Of a stretch of 17,601 nt of DNA, positions 7,791 to 14,005 are shown piece after piece. The position numbers and the translations under genes were made by a program. Source of the stretch: Brachybacterium sp. (GTDB lineage: Bacteria > Actinomycetota > Actinomycetes > Actinomycetales > Dermabacteraceae). How positions within the stretch are numbered: position 1 is the stretch's first letter; the number at the start of each line of letters is the position of its first letter. The stretch covers positions 1 through 17,601 of the forward strand of contig JAKDNE010000023.1 of the NCBI GenBank assembly GCA_030451965.1, read 5' to 3'. The notes below the pieces were generated by a model. That model had not been told where the DNA came from. It did no database searches and saw only the letters and a list, made by a program, of their open reading frames with translations.

Positions 7791-8582
7791 TCACTCGCGG
7801 GCCGCGAGCGACTCCAGGATCTCCTCGTGCAGCCGTCCGTTGGTGGCCACCGCGTTCCCTCCGAACGGGCCGTCCTCTCCGGTGAGCGAGGTGAAGCGGC
7901 CGCCGGCCTCGGTGACGATCGGGACCAGCGCGACCATGTCGTGCAGCGCGAGCTCCGGCTCGCAGGCCGCATCGACCGCACCCTCGGCCACCAGCATGTA
8001 GGACCAGAAGTCCCCGTAGGCTCGGGTGCGCCAGAAGCGCTGCATGAGGTTCAGCATCTGTGGCAGCCGATCTTGTTCCGCCCAGCCGTGCAGCGAGGAG
8101 TAGGACAGCGAGGCCTCCTCGATCGAGTCTACGGAGGAGACCTGGAGTCGGGAGGCGTTGTTGATCCGTGAACCGGTCCAAGCGCCCACCCCCTCACCGC
8201 CCCACCAGCGCCGGCCCAAGGACGGCGCGGAGACCAGGCCCACGACGGGGCGGCCGTCCTCGATGAGTCCGATGAGGGTGCCCCACACGGGCACGCCGCG
8301 CACGAAGTTGCTGGTGCCGTCGATGGGGTCGATCACCCACTGCCGCGGGGAGGCTCCGGTGCTGCCGAACTCTTCGCCGATCACCTGATCGCGGGAGCGG
8401 ACGCGAGCCAGCTGGGAGCGCACCAGCTGTTCGGCCGCACGGTCGGCGTCGGTGACCTCGGTGAGATCAGGCTTGGTGGAGACCTCGAGGTCCTGCGCCT
8501 TGAAGCGCGACATGGTCAGCTGGTCCACGGCATCGGCAAGCACGTGTGCCAGGCGCAGGTCATCGGCGAATCGACTGGACAT
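7791..8582 (-). CDS. hisN: Histidinol-phosphatase, inositol monophosphatase superfamily
   Basis: A 263-residue Mg-dependent phosphatase of the IMPase fold. Metal-binding motifs are VIGEEFG (Glu70, Glu71), WVIDPIDGTSNF (Asp85 and Asp88) and LALHDMVALVPIVTEAGG (Asp215). The HisN assignment (histidinol phosphate to histidinol, histidine biosynthesis) rests on WVIDPIDGTSNFVRGVP-type similarity and on the actinobacterial habit of placing hisN downstream of aroA-rsgA. A general inositol-phosphatase role cannot be excluded. The start ATG 8582 has no Shine-Dalgarno; instead TACTGT lies exactly 6 bases before the ATG, suggesting a leaderless mRNA. The rsgA stop is 106 bases upstream, so it may also receive operon read-through. 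Confidence 0.85.
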   Translation of the reverse strand: MSSRFADDLRLAHVLADAVDQLTMSRFKAQDLEVSTKPDLTEVTDADRAAEQLVRSQLARVRSRDQVIGEEFGSTGASPRQWVIDPIDGTSNFVRGVPVWGTLIGLIEDGRPVVGLVSAPSLGRRWWGGEGVGAWTGSRINNASRLQVSSVDSIEEASLSYSSLHGWAEQDRLPQMLNLMQRFWRTRAYGDFWSYMLVAEGAVDAACEPELALHDMVALVPIVTEAGGRFTSLTGEDGPFGGNAVATNGRLHEEILESLAARE

Positions 8583-8588
8583 GCGCCC

Positions 8589-8594
8589 ACAGTA
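8589..8594 (-). promoter_or_regulatory. -10 element for a leaderless hisN transcript
   Basis: On the minus strand this reads TACTGT, a TANNNT -10, followed by exactly 6 bases and then the hisN ATG. That spacing puts the transcription start at or next to the A of the start codon, and no Shine-Dalgarno is present. The -35 region is not recognisable. Confidence 0.5.
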
Positions 8595-8688
8595 CGGGCC
8601 GCGACAGCCTGCTCTGCGCAGCGACGCGGGACCGTCCCGGGACGAGGCCGCCGCCCGGGTGCGTCACGGGACAGGGAGGTTCACGTGC

Positions 8689-9756
8689 TCACATCTGCCA
8701 GGGGTCGTTCTTGCGCAGCGCCGTGGCCAGGCGCCGGTAGGAGAGCAGCCGGGCAGGGCCGGCGCTGCCGGCACCGCCGGCGGCGACCTGCTCGTCCAGG
8801 GAGCAGTCCGGGGAGCCCTCGAGATGGGTGCAGCCGCGCGGGCAGTCCTCGGCCAGCTGGGCGAGGTCCACGAAGGCATCCAACAGCTCCTCGGGGTCCA
8901 CATGACCCAGTCCGAAGGAGCGCACCCCAGGGGTGTCGATCACCCAGCCGTCGTCGTCCGGCAACGGCATCGCCAGCGCCGAGGAGGAGGTGTGCCGACC
9001 CCGCCCGGTGACGTCGTTGACCAGTCCGATAGCACGGTCGGTCCCGGGCACCAGGGCGTTCAGCAGCGTGGACTTCCCGACGCCCGAATGACCGATGAGC
9101 ACGCTGACCCGTCCCGAAAGCCGGTCGCGCAGCGTCTCCAGCCCCGCGATCCCGGGGCGCGCCGGGTCCGTCGCCTGCTCGGGCGACTCGCGATACGTCA
9201 CCACGTGCTCGAGGCCCAGCGGCGCGTATGCGGTGAGGAACTCCTCGGGGGAGCGCAGATCTGACTTGGTGAGCACCAGCAGGGTGTCGATCCCGGCGAC
9301 GTAGGCGGCGACCAGGCAACGGTCGATCATCCCACCGCGCGGCTCCGGCTCTGCGACGGCGGTGACCATCACCATCAGGTCCACATTCGCGACCAGCGGA
9401 CGCTCCGTCGAGTCGTCGTCGTCGGCGCTGCGCCGCAGGAAGGAGCTGCGCTCCCGGATGCGGACGATGCGGGCGAGGCTGCCGTCGCGCCCCGAGGTGT
9501 CACCGACCAGACCGACCAGGTCGCCGGGGACGATGGGGGAGCGGCCCAGCTCCCGCGCGCGCATCGCGGTGACCGCCCGCTCCTCGGCAGTGCCTTCGGC
9601 GAGGAGCGTCCGCCACCGCCCGCGGTCCACGGAGACCACCCGAGCGGTGACGGCGTCCTCATGCTTGGGCCGGTCCTTCGTGCGCGGACGGGAGCCGCGC
9701 CGCTGCGGACGGACACGGACATCGCTCTCGTCGTACTCCCGCGAGGAGCGCCTCAC
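8689..9756 (-). CDS. rsgA: Ribosome small subunit-dependent GTPase A
   Basis: A 355-residue circularly permuted GTPase that acts late in 30S assembly. G motifs occur in permuted order: TKSD (163-166, G4), GHSGVGKST (222-230, G1), GRGRHTSS (251-258, G2) and DTPG (274-277, G3). The C-terminal zinc knuckle has Cys305, Cys309, His311 and Cys318. The start is the GTG at 9756, which shares GTGA with the aroA stop and gives the usual N-terminus ending in GSRPRTKDRPKHEDA. An in-frame GTG at 9798 would overlap aroA by 46 bases and is less likely. Translation is presumably coupled to aroA, since no strong Shine-Dalgarno is present. Confidence 0.95.
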   Translation of the reverse strand: MRRSSREYDESDVRVRPQRRGSRPRTKDRPKHEDAVTARVVSVDRGRWRTLLAEGTAEERAVTAMRARELGRSPIVPGDLVGLVGDTSGRDGSLARIVRIRERSSFLRRSADDDDSTERPLVANVDLMVMVTAVAEPEPRGGMIDRCLVAAYVAGIDTLLVLTKSDLRSPEEFLTAYAPLGLEHVVTYRESPEQATDPARPGIAGLETLRDRLSGRVSVLIGHSGVGKSTLLNALVPGTDRAIGLVNDVTGRGRHTSSSALAMPLPDDDGWVIDTPGVRSFGLGHVDPEELLDAFVDLAQLAEDCPRGCTHLEGSPDCSLDEQVAAGGAGSAGPARLLSYRRLATALRKNDPWQM

Positions 9757-11078
9757 GCGTCGTCCGCCGCCGGCTCCGGGTGCAGCATCGACAGCCACAT
9801 CCCCACGAAATCCGGCAGTGTCTTCTGCGTGGTGCCGATGTCGACGACTCGCAGATCCGCGACCCGCAGGCCGATGATCGCGCCAGCGGTCGCCATGCGG
9901 TGGTCCTCGTAGCTCTCGAAGACCGCGCCGCGCAGCTCACCAGGCTGGATCTCCAGGCCGTCCGCGAGCTCGAGGGTGCGGGCTCCGACCTTGGTCAGCT
10001 CCGTGGCCAGCGCCTTCAGCCGGTCGGTCTCGTGGCCGCGCAGGTGCGCGACGCCCGTGAGCCGGGACGGCGAGTCCGCCAGCGCGCACAGCGCCGACAT
10101 CGTGGGCACCAGCTCGCCCATCGCGGACATGTCGGCGTCGATCCCGTGGATCTCCCCGGTGCCGCGCACGCACATGGTCCGGCCCTCGCGCCAGACCTTC
10201 CCGCCCATCCGGGTCAGCAGGTCGCGGTAGGCGTCTCCGGGCTGGGTGGTGGTCTCCGGCCAGTCATCGACCGCGATCGTGCCGCCGGTGGCCAGGGCCG
10301 CGGCCAGGAACGGCCCGGCGTTCGAGAGATCGGGCTCCACGGCGACCTCCACCGGCCGGATCTGTCCGTGCCGGACCTGCCAGGAGTGACGGCCCTGTGC
10401 GTCGAGACCGTGTGAGGCCTCGATGCCGGCCTGGCGCAGGGTCTCCATGGTCATCTCGATGTGCGGCAGCGACGGCAGCACCTCGCCGACGTGCACCAGT
10501 TCGACGTCCTGCTCCGTGTGGGCCGCGACCAGCAGCATGTTGGAGATGAACTGGCTGGAGCCTGAGGCGTCGACCTCGAGGCGGCCACCGCGCAGCAGAC
10601 CGGTGCCGTGCACGGTCAGCGGCAGCCGACCGGGCTCGCCGTGCTCGGTGACCTCCACGCCCTGCTGGCGGAGGAGGTCGATGACCGGCTCCATCGGCCG
10701 CTCCAGCGCAGCTGGATCACCGGTGAAGCGGACGTCGCCGTGATGCAGCGCCGCGAGCAGCGGCACGAAGCGCATCACCGTGCCCGCGAGACCGGTGTGG
10801 ATCTCGATCGGGTCGGCCGGATGTGTGGCGCGGGGCGGCATCGGGGTGACATGCAGCGCCCCGTCCTGCACCTCGAGCACCGCACCGAGACGTTCGAGCG
10901 CATCACGCATCAGCCGGGTATCGCGGGAGACCAGTGCTCCGCGGAGCACGGACGGCTCTGCTGCGGCGGCTGCCAGCAGCATCCACCGGGCGGTCAGGGA
11001 CTTCGATCCCGGCACCCGCACCAGGGCGTCGACCGGCTGGTCGGCCCCCGGTGCGTTCCACAGAACCTCTGAGGCCAC
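9753..11078 (-). CDS. aroA: 3-phosphoshikimate 1-carboxyvinyltransferase (EPSP synthase)
   Basis: A 441-residue EPSP synthase, the penultimate enzyme of the shikimate route to chorismate. Visible landmarks are PGSKSLTAR at 23-31 (substrate-binding Lys and Arg), HTGLAGTVMRF at 94-104, SGSSQFISN at 172-180, PDLSNAGPF in the second domain and EDHRMATAGA near the C-terminus. The GLAGT form of the phosphoenolpyruvate loop replaces the enterobacterial GNAGT; I believe this is usual in actinobacteria. The start is the GTG at 11078, with GGAG 8 bases upstream and only 4 bases after the stop of the DoxX-like gene. Its stop overlaps the rsgA start (GTGA), so DoxX-like, aroA and rsgA form one coupled operon. 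Confidence 0.95.
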   Translation of the reverse strand: MASEVLWNAPGADQPVDALVRVPGSKSLTARWMLLAAAAAEPSVLRGALVSRDTRLMRDALERLGAVLEVQDGALHVTPMPPRATHPADPIEIHTGLAGTVMRFVPLLAALHHGDVRFTGDPAALERPMEPVIDLLRQQGVEVTEHGEPGRLPLTVHGTGLLRGGRLEVDASGSSQFISNMLLVAAHTEQDVELVHVGEVLPSLPHIEMTMETLRQAGIEASHGLDAQGRHSWQVRHGQIRPVEVAVEPDLSNAGPFLAAALATGGTIAVDDWPETTTQPGDAYRDLLTRMGGKVWREGRTMCVRGTGEIHGIDADMSAMGELVPTMSALCALADSPSRLTGVAHLRGHETDRLKALATELTKVGARTLELADGLEIQPGELRGAVFESYEDHRMATAGAIIGLRVADLRVVDIGTTQKTLPDFVGMWLSMLHPEPAADDA

Positions 11079-11082
11079 TTCG

Positions 11083-11649
11083 TCAGCTCCGCTGTTCGGC
11101 GAGCTGCTTCTGTGCGGTCGCGACCGCACCCTTCGCCTTCTTCTCGAGCGTCCCGGCCTTCTTCTCGAGCTCACGCTGCTTCGCCGCGGCCTTCTTCTGG
11201 CTGCGCTCGACGAACTTGTTCGCCCGGTATCCGAGCGAGGGACGGCCGTCGTGGTCCACCACGGCCAGCAGCACGCCGCCGAGCAGGCCGGCATCGGTGA
11301 GGATGGACTGGACCTCCTGCGTCAGCTCCTCGCCGCGCAGCTCCCAGACCTTCTTGCGGCCGGCCCAGCCGATGGAGGTGGTGACCAGGAGGGTCGCCGC
11401 CGCGGCGCGCGGGCAGCGGTTCGTTGCGTACAGGACACCGGCACCGGCGGCGACGGCACCGGTGGCACGGATGACGGTGCGCACGTCGAGGAAGCCGGGG
11501 GCCGAGGTCTTCGAGATCGCGGAGTCGGCCGCGTCGAAGGCCTGCGGGTAGACATCGATCTCCCGCTCGGGGTGCAGGGCGGTGCGCACTCCCTGGAAGA
11601 CGAAGGGTGCAGCGAGCAGGGGCCGGGCGATGCGGCGGACCAGAGACAT
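11083..11649 (-). CDS. DoxX-family membrane protein with Lys/Glu-rich tail
   Basis: A 188-residue small membrane protein. Its start, MSLVRRIARPLLAAPFVFQG, is typical of DoxX-like proteins. Hydrophobic segments lie at about residues 5-22, 56-76, 81-95 and 116-131. Residues about 145-188 are charged and helical (KKAAAKQRELEKKAGTLEKK), probably a cytoplasmic coiled coil. The molecular role is unknown; some family members act in redox or thiosulfate-related membrane complexes, but nothing here proves that. ATG 11649 has GAGGAC about 6 bases upstream. It is the first gene of the aroA-rsgA operon and starts divergently from the redox sigma factor region. Confidence 0.8.
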   Translation of the reverse strand: MSLVRRIARPLLAAPFVFQGVRTALHPEREIDVYPQAFDAADSAISKTSAPGFLDVRTVIRATGAVAAGAGVLYATNRCPRAAAATLLVTTSIGWAGRKKVWELRGEELTQEVQSILTDAGLLGGVLLAVVDHDGRPSLGYRANKFVERSQKKAAAKQRELEKKAGTLEKKAKGAVATAQKQLAEQRS

Positions 11650-11720
11650 GGTGTCCTCACGTTCTCGACGGGGTCAGGAGGTCGGGTGGTGCGGCCGTGT
11701 CGGCCAGGTCACCGGCGTCC

Positions 11721-11726
11721 AGACTA
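11721..11726 (-). promoter_or_regulatory. Candidate -10 for the doxX-aroA-rsgA operon
   Basis: On the minus strand this reads TAGTCT (TANNNT), 71 bases before the DoxX-like ATG. It lies only 7 bases outside the -35 motif of the divergent SigR-type promoter, so the two RNA polymerase footprints would overlap. No strong -35 is visible. Confidence 0.35.
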
Positions 11727-11733
11727 CCGCGCG

Positions 11734-11760
11734 GGGAACATTCACCGTGCCGGGCGCGTT
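11734..11760 (+). promoter_or_regulatory. SigR/SigH-type autoregulatory promoter
   Basis: GGGAACA (11734-11740), 16 bases, then CGTT (11757-11760) exactly fits the published-type consensus for the SigR (Streptomyces) / SigH (Mycobacterium) redox sigma factors, GGGAAY-N16/17-CGTT. It faces the sigma/anti-sigma operon. Transcription would start near 11767, giving a leader of about 100 bases to the ATG at 11867 and about 160 to the ATG at 11927. This predicts positive autoregulation under thiol stress. Confidence 0.75.
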
Positions 11761-11912
11761 GGACTGGGCGGTGCGGCACGAGCGTCGTACCTCATGACGG
11801 CCGTGCAGCGACCGCATGACCCACGCGGGACGAGACGCCCACAGGCGCCGGGAAGGCAGGCGGCCCATGACAGCTCAGGTGCTCGAGCGCGCTCCGACCC
11901 GGTCCGGTGGCG

Positions 11913-11918
11913 TAGGTT
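11913..11918 (+). promoter_or_regulatory. Possible -10 for a leaderless short sigma transcript
   Basis: TAGGTT (TANNNT) ends 8 bases before the ATG at 11927. The Shine-Dalgarno-like GAGGG before that ATG is only 2 bases away, too close to work well. A constitutive, nearly leaderless transcript for the short sigma form is therefore plausible. No -35 is recognisable. Confidence 0.25.
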
Positions 11919-11926
11919 TGAGGGCG

Positions 11927-12634
11927 ATGACCCGAACAGATCCCGCCCTGAGCCCAGACGAGGGCGTTCCGGACCCCGCCCCCACCGTGGAGGAGCCGGG
12001 TGCGGTCGATGCCCCGCCCTTCGATTTCGAGGCCGAGGCGCTCTCCCATCTCGACTCCCTCTACGGCGGCGCGCTGCGGATGACCCGCAACCCGCACGAC
12101 GCCGAGGATCTGGTGCAGGACACCTTCGTCAAGGCCTTCCGAGCTCGTGACCGCTTCACCCCGGGGACGAACATGCGTGCCTGGCTGTACCGGATCATGA
12201 CCAACAACTTCATCTCGATGTACCGCACCAAGCAGCGCCGGCCCAAGGAGGCCTGGACCGACACGGTCGAGGACTGGCAGTTGGCCGAGGTGGCCGGGCA
12301 CACCAGTCGCGGCCTGCGCTCCGCGGAGACCGAGGCGCTGGACCACCTGCCCGACTCCGCGGTCAAGGACGCGCTGGGCGAGCTGCGCGAGGACTACCGC
12401 ATGGCGGTCTACCTCGCCGATGTCGAGGGCTTCGCCTACAAGGAGATCGCCGAGATCATGGACACCCCGATCGGGACCGTGATGTCTCGCCTGCACCGGG
12501 GGCGCCGCCAGTTGCGGGAGATGCTCTCGGACTATGCGTACCGCAGCGGTTTCCTGCGGGGCGGCGCCGCGGACGATGGCGCGGCGACCGGCCGGACCAC
12601 GAGCGGATCGACGGACGGGGAGGACGAACGATGA
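11927..12634 (+). CDS. sigR: ECF sigma factor, SigR/SigH redox-stress type
   Basis: A 235-residue group 4 sigma factor that would direct RNA polymerase to thiol-stress genes. Region 2 spans about 34-108 (FEAEALSHLDSLYGGALRMT, DAEDLVQDTFVKAF, MRAWLYRIMTNNFI) and region 4 about 148-200 (YLADVEGFAYKEIAEIM, GTVMSRLHRGRRQLREML). LRSAETEALDHLPDS between them is characteristic of SigR/SigH. The start is uncertain: ATG 11927 matches family length, while the in-frame ATG 11867 adds 20 residues and has a better-spaced AGG. The stop codon overlaps the ATG of the anti-sigma gene (ATGA). The upstream SigR-type promoter indicates autoregulation. The symbol may be sigH in other nomenclatures. Confidence 0.93.
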   Translation: MTRTDPALSPDEGVPDPAPTVEEPGAVDAPPFDFEAEALSHLDSLYGGALRMTRNPHDAEDLVQDTFVKAFRARDRFTPGTNMRAWLYRIMTNNFISMYRTKQRRPKEAWTDTVEDWQLAEVAGHTSRGLRSAETEALDHLPDSAVKDALGELREDYRMAVYLADVEGFAYKEIAEIMDTPIGTVMSRLHRGRRQLREMLSDYAYRSGFLRGGAADDGAATGRTTSGSTDGEDER

Positions 12635-12975
12635 ATCAGGAGAATCTCGCCGGACGCGGCGGCCCCGCGGAGCCGGAGCGACGCGATCTGCGCTACGGGC
12701 TGGAGGAGGCGCTCGACGGCGAGCTGCCTGAGGAGCTGGTCCAGCGCATGCAGCGCCATACCGACGACTGCCCGGAATGCGCCGAGGAGTGGGAGCAGGT
12801 GCGCCTGATGAAGGAGCTGGTGCGGCGCAGCTGCGCCGATCGGGCCCCGTCGGAGCTGCGGGAGCGCATCGCCGTGCAGTGCCGCACCGTCTCGGTGACC
12901 CGCACGGACGCTGACGGCAGCACGGTGCGGATCACCCGCACCTCGACCGTCCGCCGTGAGTTCCCGGCTCCCTGA
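12631..12975 (+). CDS. rsrA: Zinc-binding anti-sigma factor, RsrA/RshA type
   Basis: A 114-residue partner that should bind and silence the sigma factor encoded just upstream. The ZAS motif HxxxCxxC is HTDDCPEC (His43, Cys47, Cys50), preceded by the LEEALDGELPEELVQRM helix and followed by LMKELVRRSCADRAPSELRERI. Two further cysteines are Cys68 and Cys84. The upstream cysteine that is the fourth zinc ligand and disulfide partner in Streptomyces RsrA (Cys11) is absent; the aligned place is near Arg17-Asp19. The C-terminal tail is Arg/Thr-rich and unlike the tail of Streptomyces RsrA. The ATG at 12631 overlaps the sigma stop and has GGAGG 8 bases upstream, so the pair is translationally coupled. 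Confidence 0.88.
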   Translation: MNQENLAGRGGPAEPERRDLRYGLEEALDGELPEELVQRMQRHTDDCPECAEEWEQVRLMKELVRRSCADRAPSELRERIAVQCRTVSVTRTDADGSTVRITRTSTVRREFPAP

Positions 12976-13019
12976 CGGCCGACAGCACGTCCCGGATCCG
13001 CACTCTCCCCGGGTGCTCG

Positions 13020-13063
13020 CACGACGACGGGCCACTCCCGGGTGGGAGTGGCCCGTCGTCGTG
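13020..13063. terminator. Bidirectional terminator between the rsrA-like and bL37 genes
   Basis: A perfect 20-bp stem (13020-13039 with 13044-13063) surrounds the 4-base loop GGGT. It sits 45 bases after the anti-sigma stop and 22 bases from the stop of the convergent bL37 gene, so it can serve both. No T-tract is present on either side. Confidence 0.85.
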
Positions 13064-13084
13064 TCGCTCGCTGCGACGTCACGG

Positions 13085-13159
13085 TCAGCAGTTGGGGCGC
13101 TTGCCGTGATTCGCGCCGTTCTTGCGGCGAGCCTTGCGCTTGCGTCCTCGCTTGCTCAT
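13085..13159 (-). CDS. 50S ribosomal protein bL37 (24 residues)
   Basis: A tiny, extremely basic 24-residue protein beginning MSKRGRKRKARRK and ending ANHGKRPNC. It closely resembles bL37 of mycobacterial ribosomes (MAKRGRKKRDRK...ANHGKRPN-), an actinobacterial 50S protein first recognised in cryo-EM structures. Twelve of its residues are Lys or Arg. ATG 13159 has a strong AAGGAGA Shine-Dalgarno 5-7 bases upstream, and a candidate -10 (CACAAT on the minus strand) lies at 13194-13199. It is monocistronic and converges on the sigma operon across a shared terminator. Genes this short are often left unannotated. Confidence 0.9.
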   Translation of the reverse strand: MSKRGRKRKARRKNGANHGKRPNC

Positions 13160-13227
13160 CACGATCTCCTTCCTTCGCCCGGATGACCTGACGATTGTGC
13201 CACATGCCGCTGGGTGCGACGCTGTCG

Positions 13228-13244
13228 GGAGCGGTGCCCGCTCC
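13228..13244 (-). terminator. Short hairpin after the SGNH-like gene
   Basis: GGAGCGG (13228-13234) and CCGCTCC (13238-13244) form a perfect 7-bp stem with a 3-base loop. It lies 36 bases downstream of the SGNH-like stop codon, so it is a plausible weak terminator ahead of the bL37 gene. Confidence 0.4.
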
Positions 13245-13279
13245 GCGCTGAGTCCGAGGTCACTCGGGACGAGGTCGCC

Positions 13280-13924
13280 TCAGGAGGAGGTGCCCAGCCA
13301 GCGCCCGAAGCCGCCGTGGAGCACCAGCCAGGCGATCAGGCCGTAGCCGGTCTGCCCGGGATGGTCCCCGGGGGAGCGAGCGAGGTCGGACTCCCACTGC
13401 TCGTGACCGATCAGGCCGCCGACCGTGTCGACGTAGGGGATGCGACGCCGGGAGCAGACGTCCTCGAAGGCGCCGGAGAGGTCCCGCACCGCGGCGGTGG
13501 TCCCAGGGTCCTTGCTGGGGGTCGGTCCCACCACGAAGGCGGGGATGCGCAGTCGCTCCAGCCCGTCGAGCACCTTGGCGAGGTTCAGTCGGGAACGGGC
13601 CAGGGAGATCCCGGTCCCGACATCAGCGCGGCCCATCGCCAGCACCACCCGGTTGTCCACCGAGCCGTCTGCCTGCCCCTGGGTGGAGAAGCGCCGCTGC
13701 ACGTCCTCGTCCCAGCGTTCCGAGAGCTCGGCGGAGGTCTCAGCGGGCAGTGCGGCGCTGAACACGTCGATGCGGTTGGTCGCTCCCTGCTCGCTGGCCA
13801 CGGCACGGCCGAGCCATCCCAGCGCCCGAGCATCACCCACCCCGGCGAGAAGCTCGTCTCCGAGCGCGATGATGCGGATCCGGGACTCCGGAGACGGGGC
13901 GGGCGTCATGGGCACTGTGGGCAC
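13280..13924 (-). CDS. SGNH-fold protein with degenerate catalytic blocks
   Basis: A 214-residue protein that looks like a GDSL/SGNH hydrolase fold without its catalytic residues. Block I reads RIIALGDELLAGVGD, with Glu24 where the Ser nucleophile should be. The block III position reads LAMGRADVGTG with no GxND Asn, and the C-terminal block reads GDHPGQTGYGLIAWLV without the DxxH spacing. I recall similar GDEL-type proteins in other Micrococcales, so this may be a conserved non-esterase rather than a decaying gene. The GTG start at 13924 is chosen because AGGAGG lies at 13930-13935, 5 bases upstream; ATG 13909 and GTG 13978 are in frame. No membrane segment is seen. It follows kgd on the same strand after about 80 bases. 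Confidence 0.7.
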   Translation of the reverse strand: MPTVPMTPAPSPESRIRIIALGDELLAGVGDARALGWLGRAVASEQGATNRIDVFSAALPAETSAELSERWDEDVQRRFSTQGQADGSVDNRVVLAMGRADVGTGISLARSRLNLAKVLDGLERLRIPAFVVGPTPSKDPGTTAAVRDLSGAFEDVCSRRRIPYVDTVGGLIGHEQWESDLARSPGDHPGQTGYGLIAWLVLHGGFGRWLGTSS

Positions 13925-14005
13925 CGGGACCTCCTGGACGGGGACGGGGTCGTCAACTCTAACGGCGGCGCGGGCCACGGGCGAACCCGTGACCCGCGGT
14001 GGTGC

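Noticed and set aside
5870..7885. 671-codon open frame on the plus strand
   Set aside because: Antisense to the calpain-like and pfp genes, both with clear motifs; its own translation is low-complexity and matches no family.
9757..9798. Upstream GTG start for rsgA
   Set aside because: It would overlap aroA by 46 bases and adds a Gly-rich stretch atypical of the family; the GTGA overlap at 9753-9756 is the standard coupled start.
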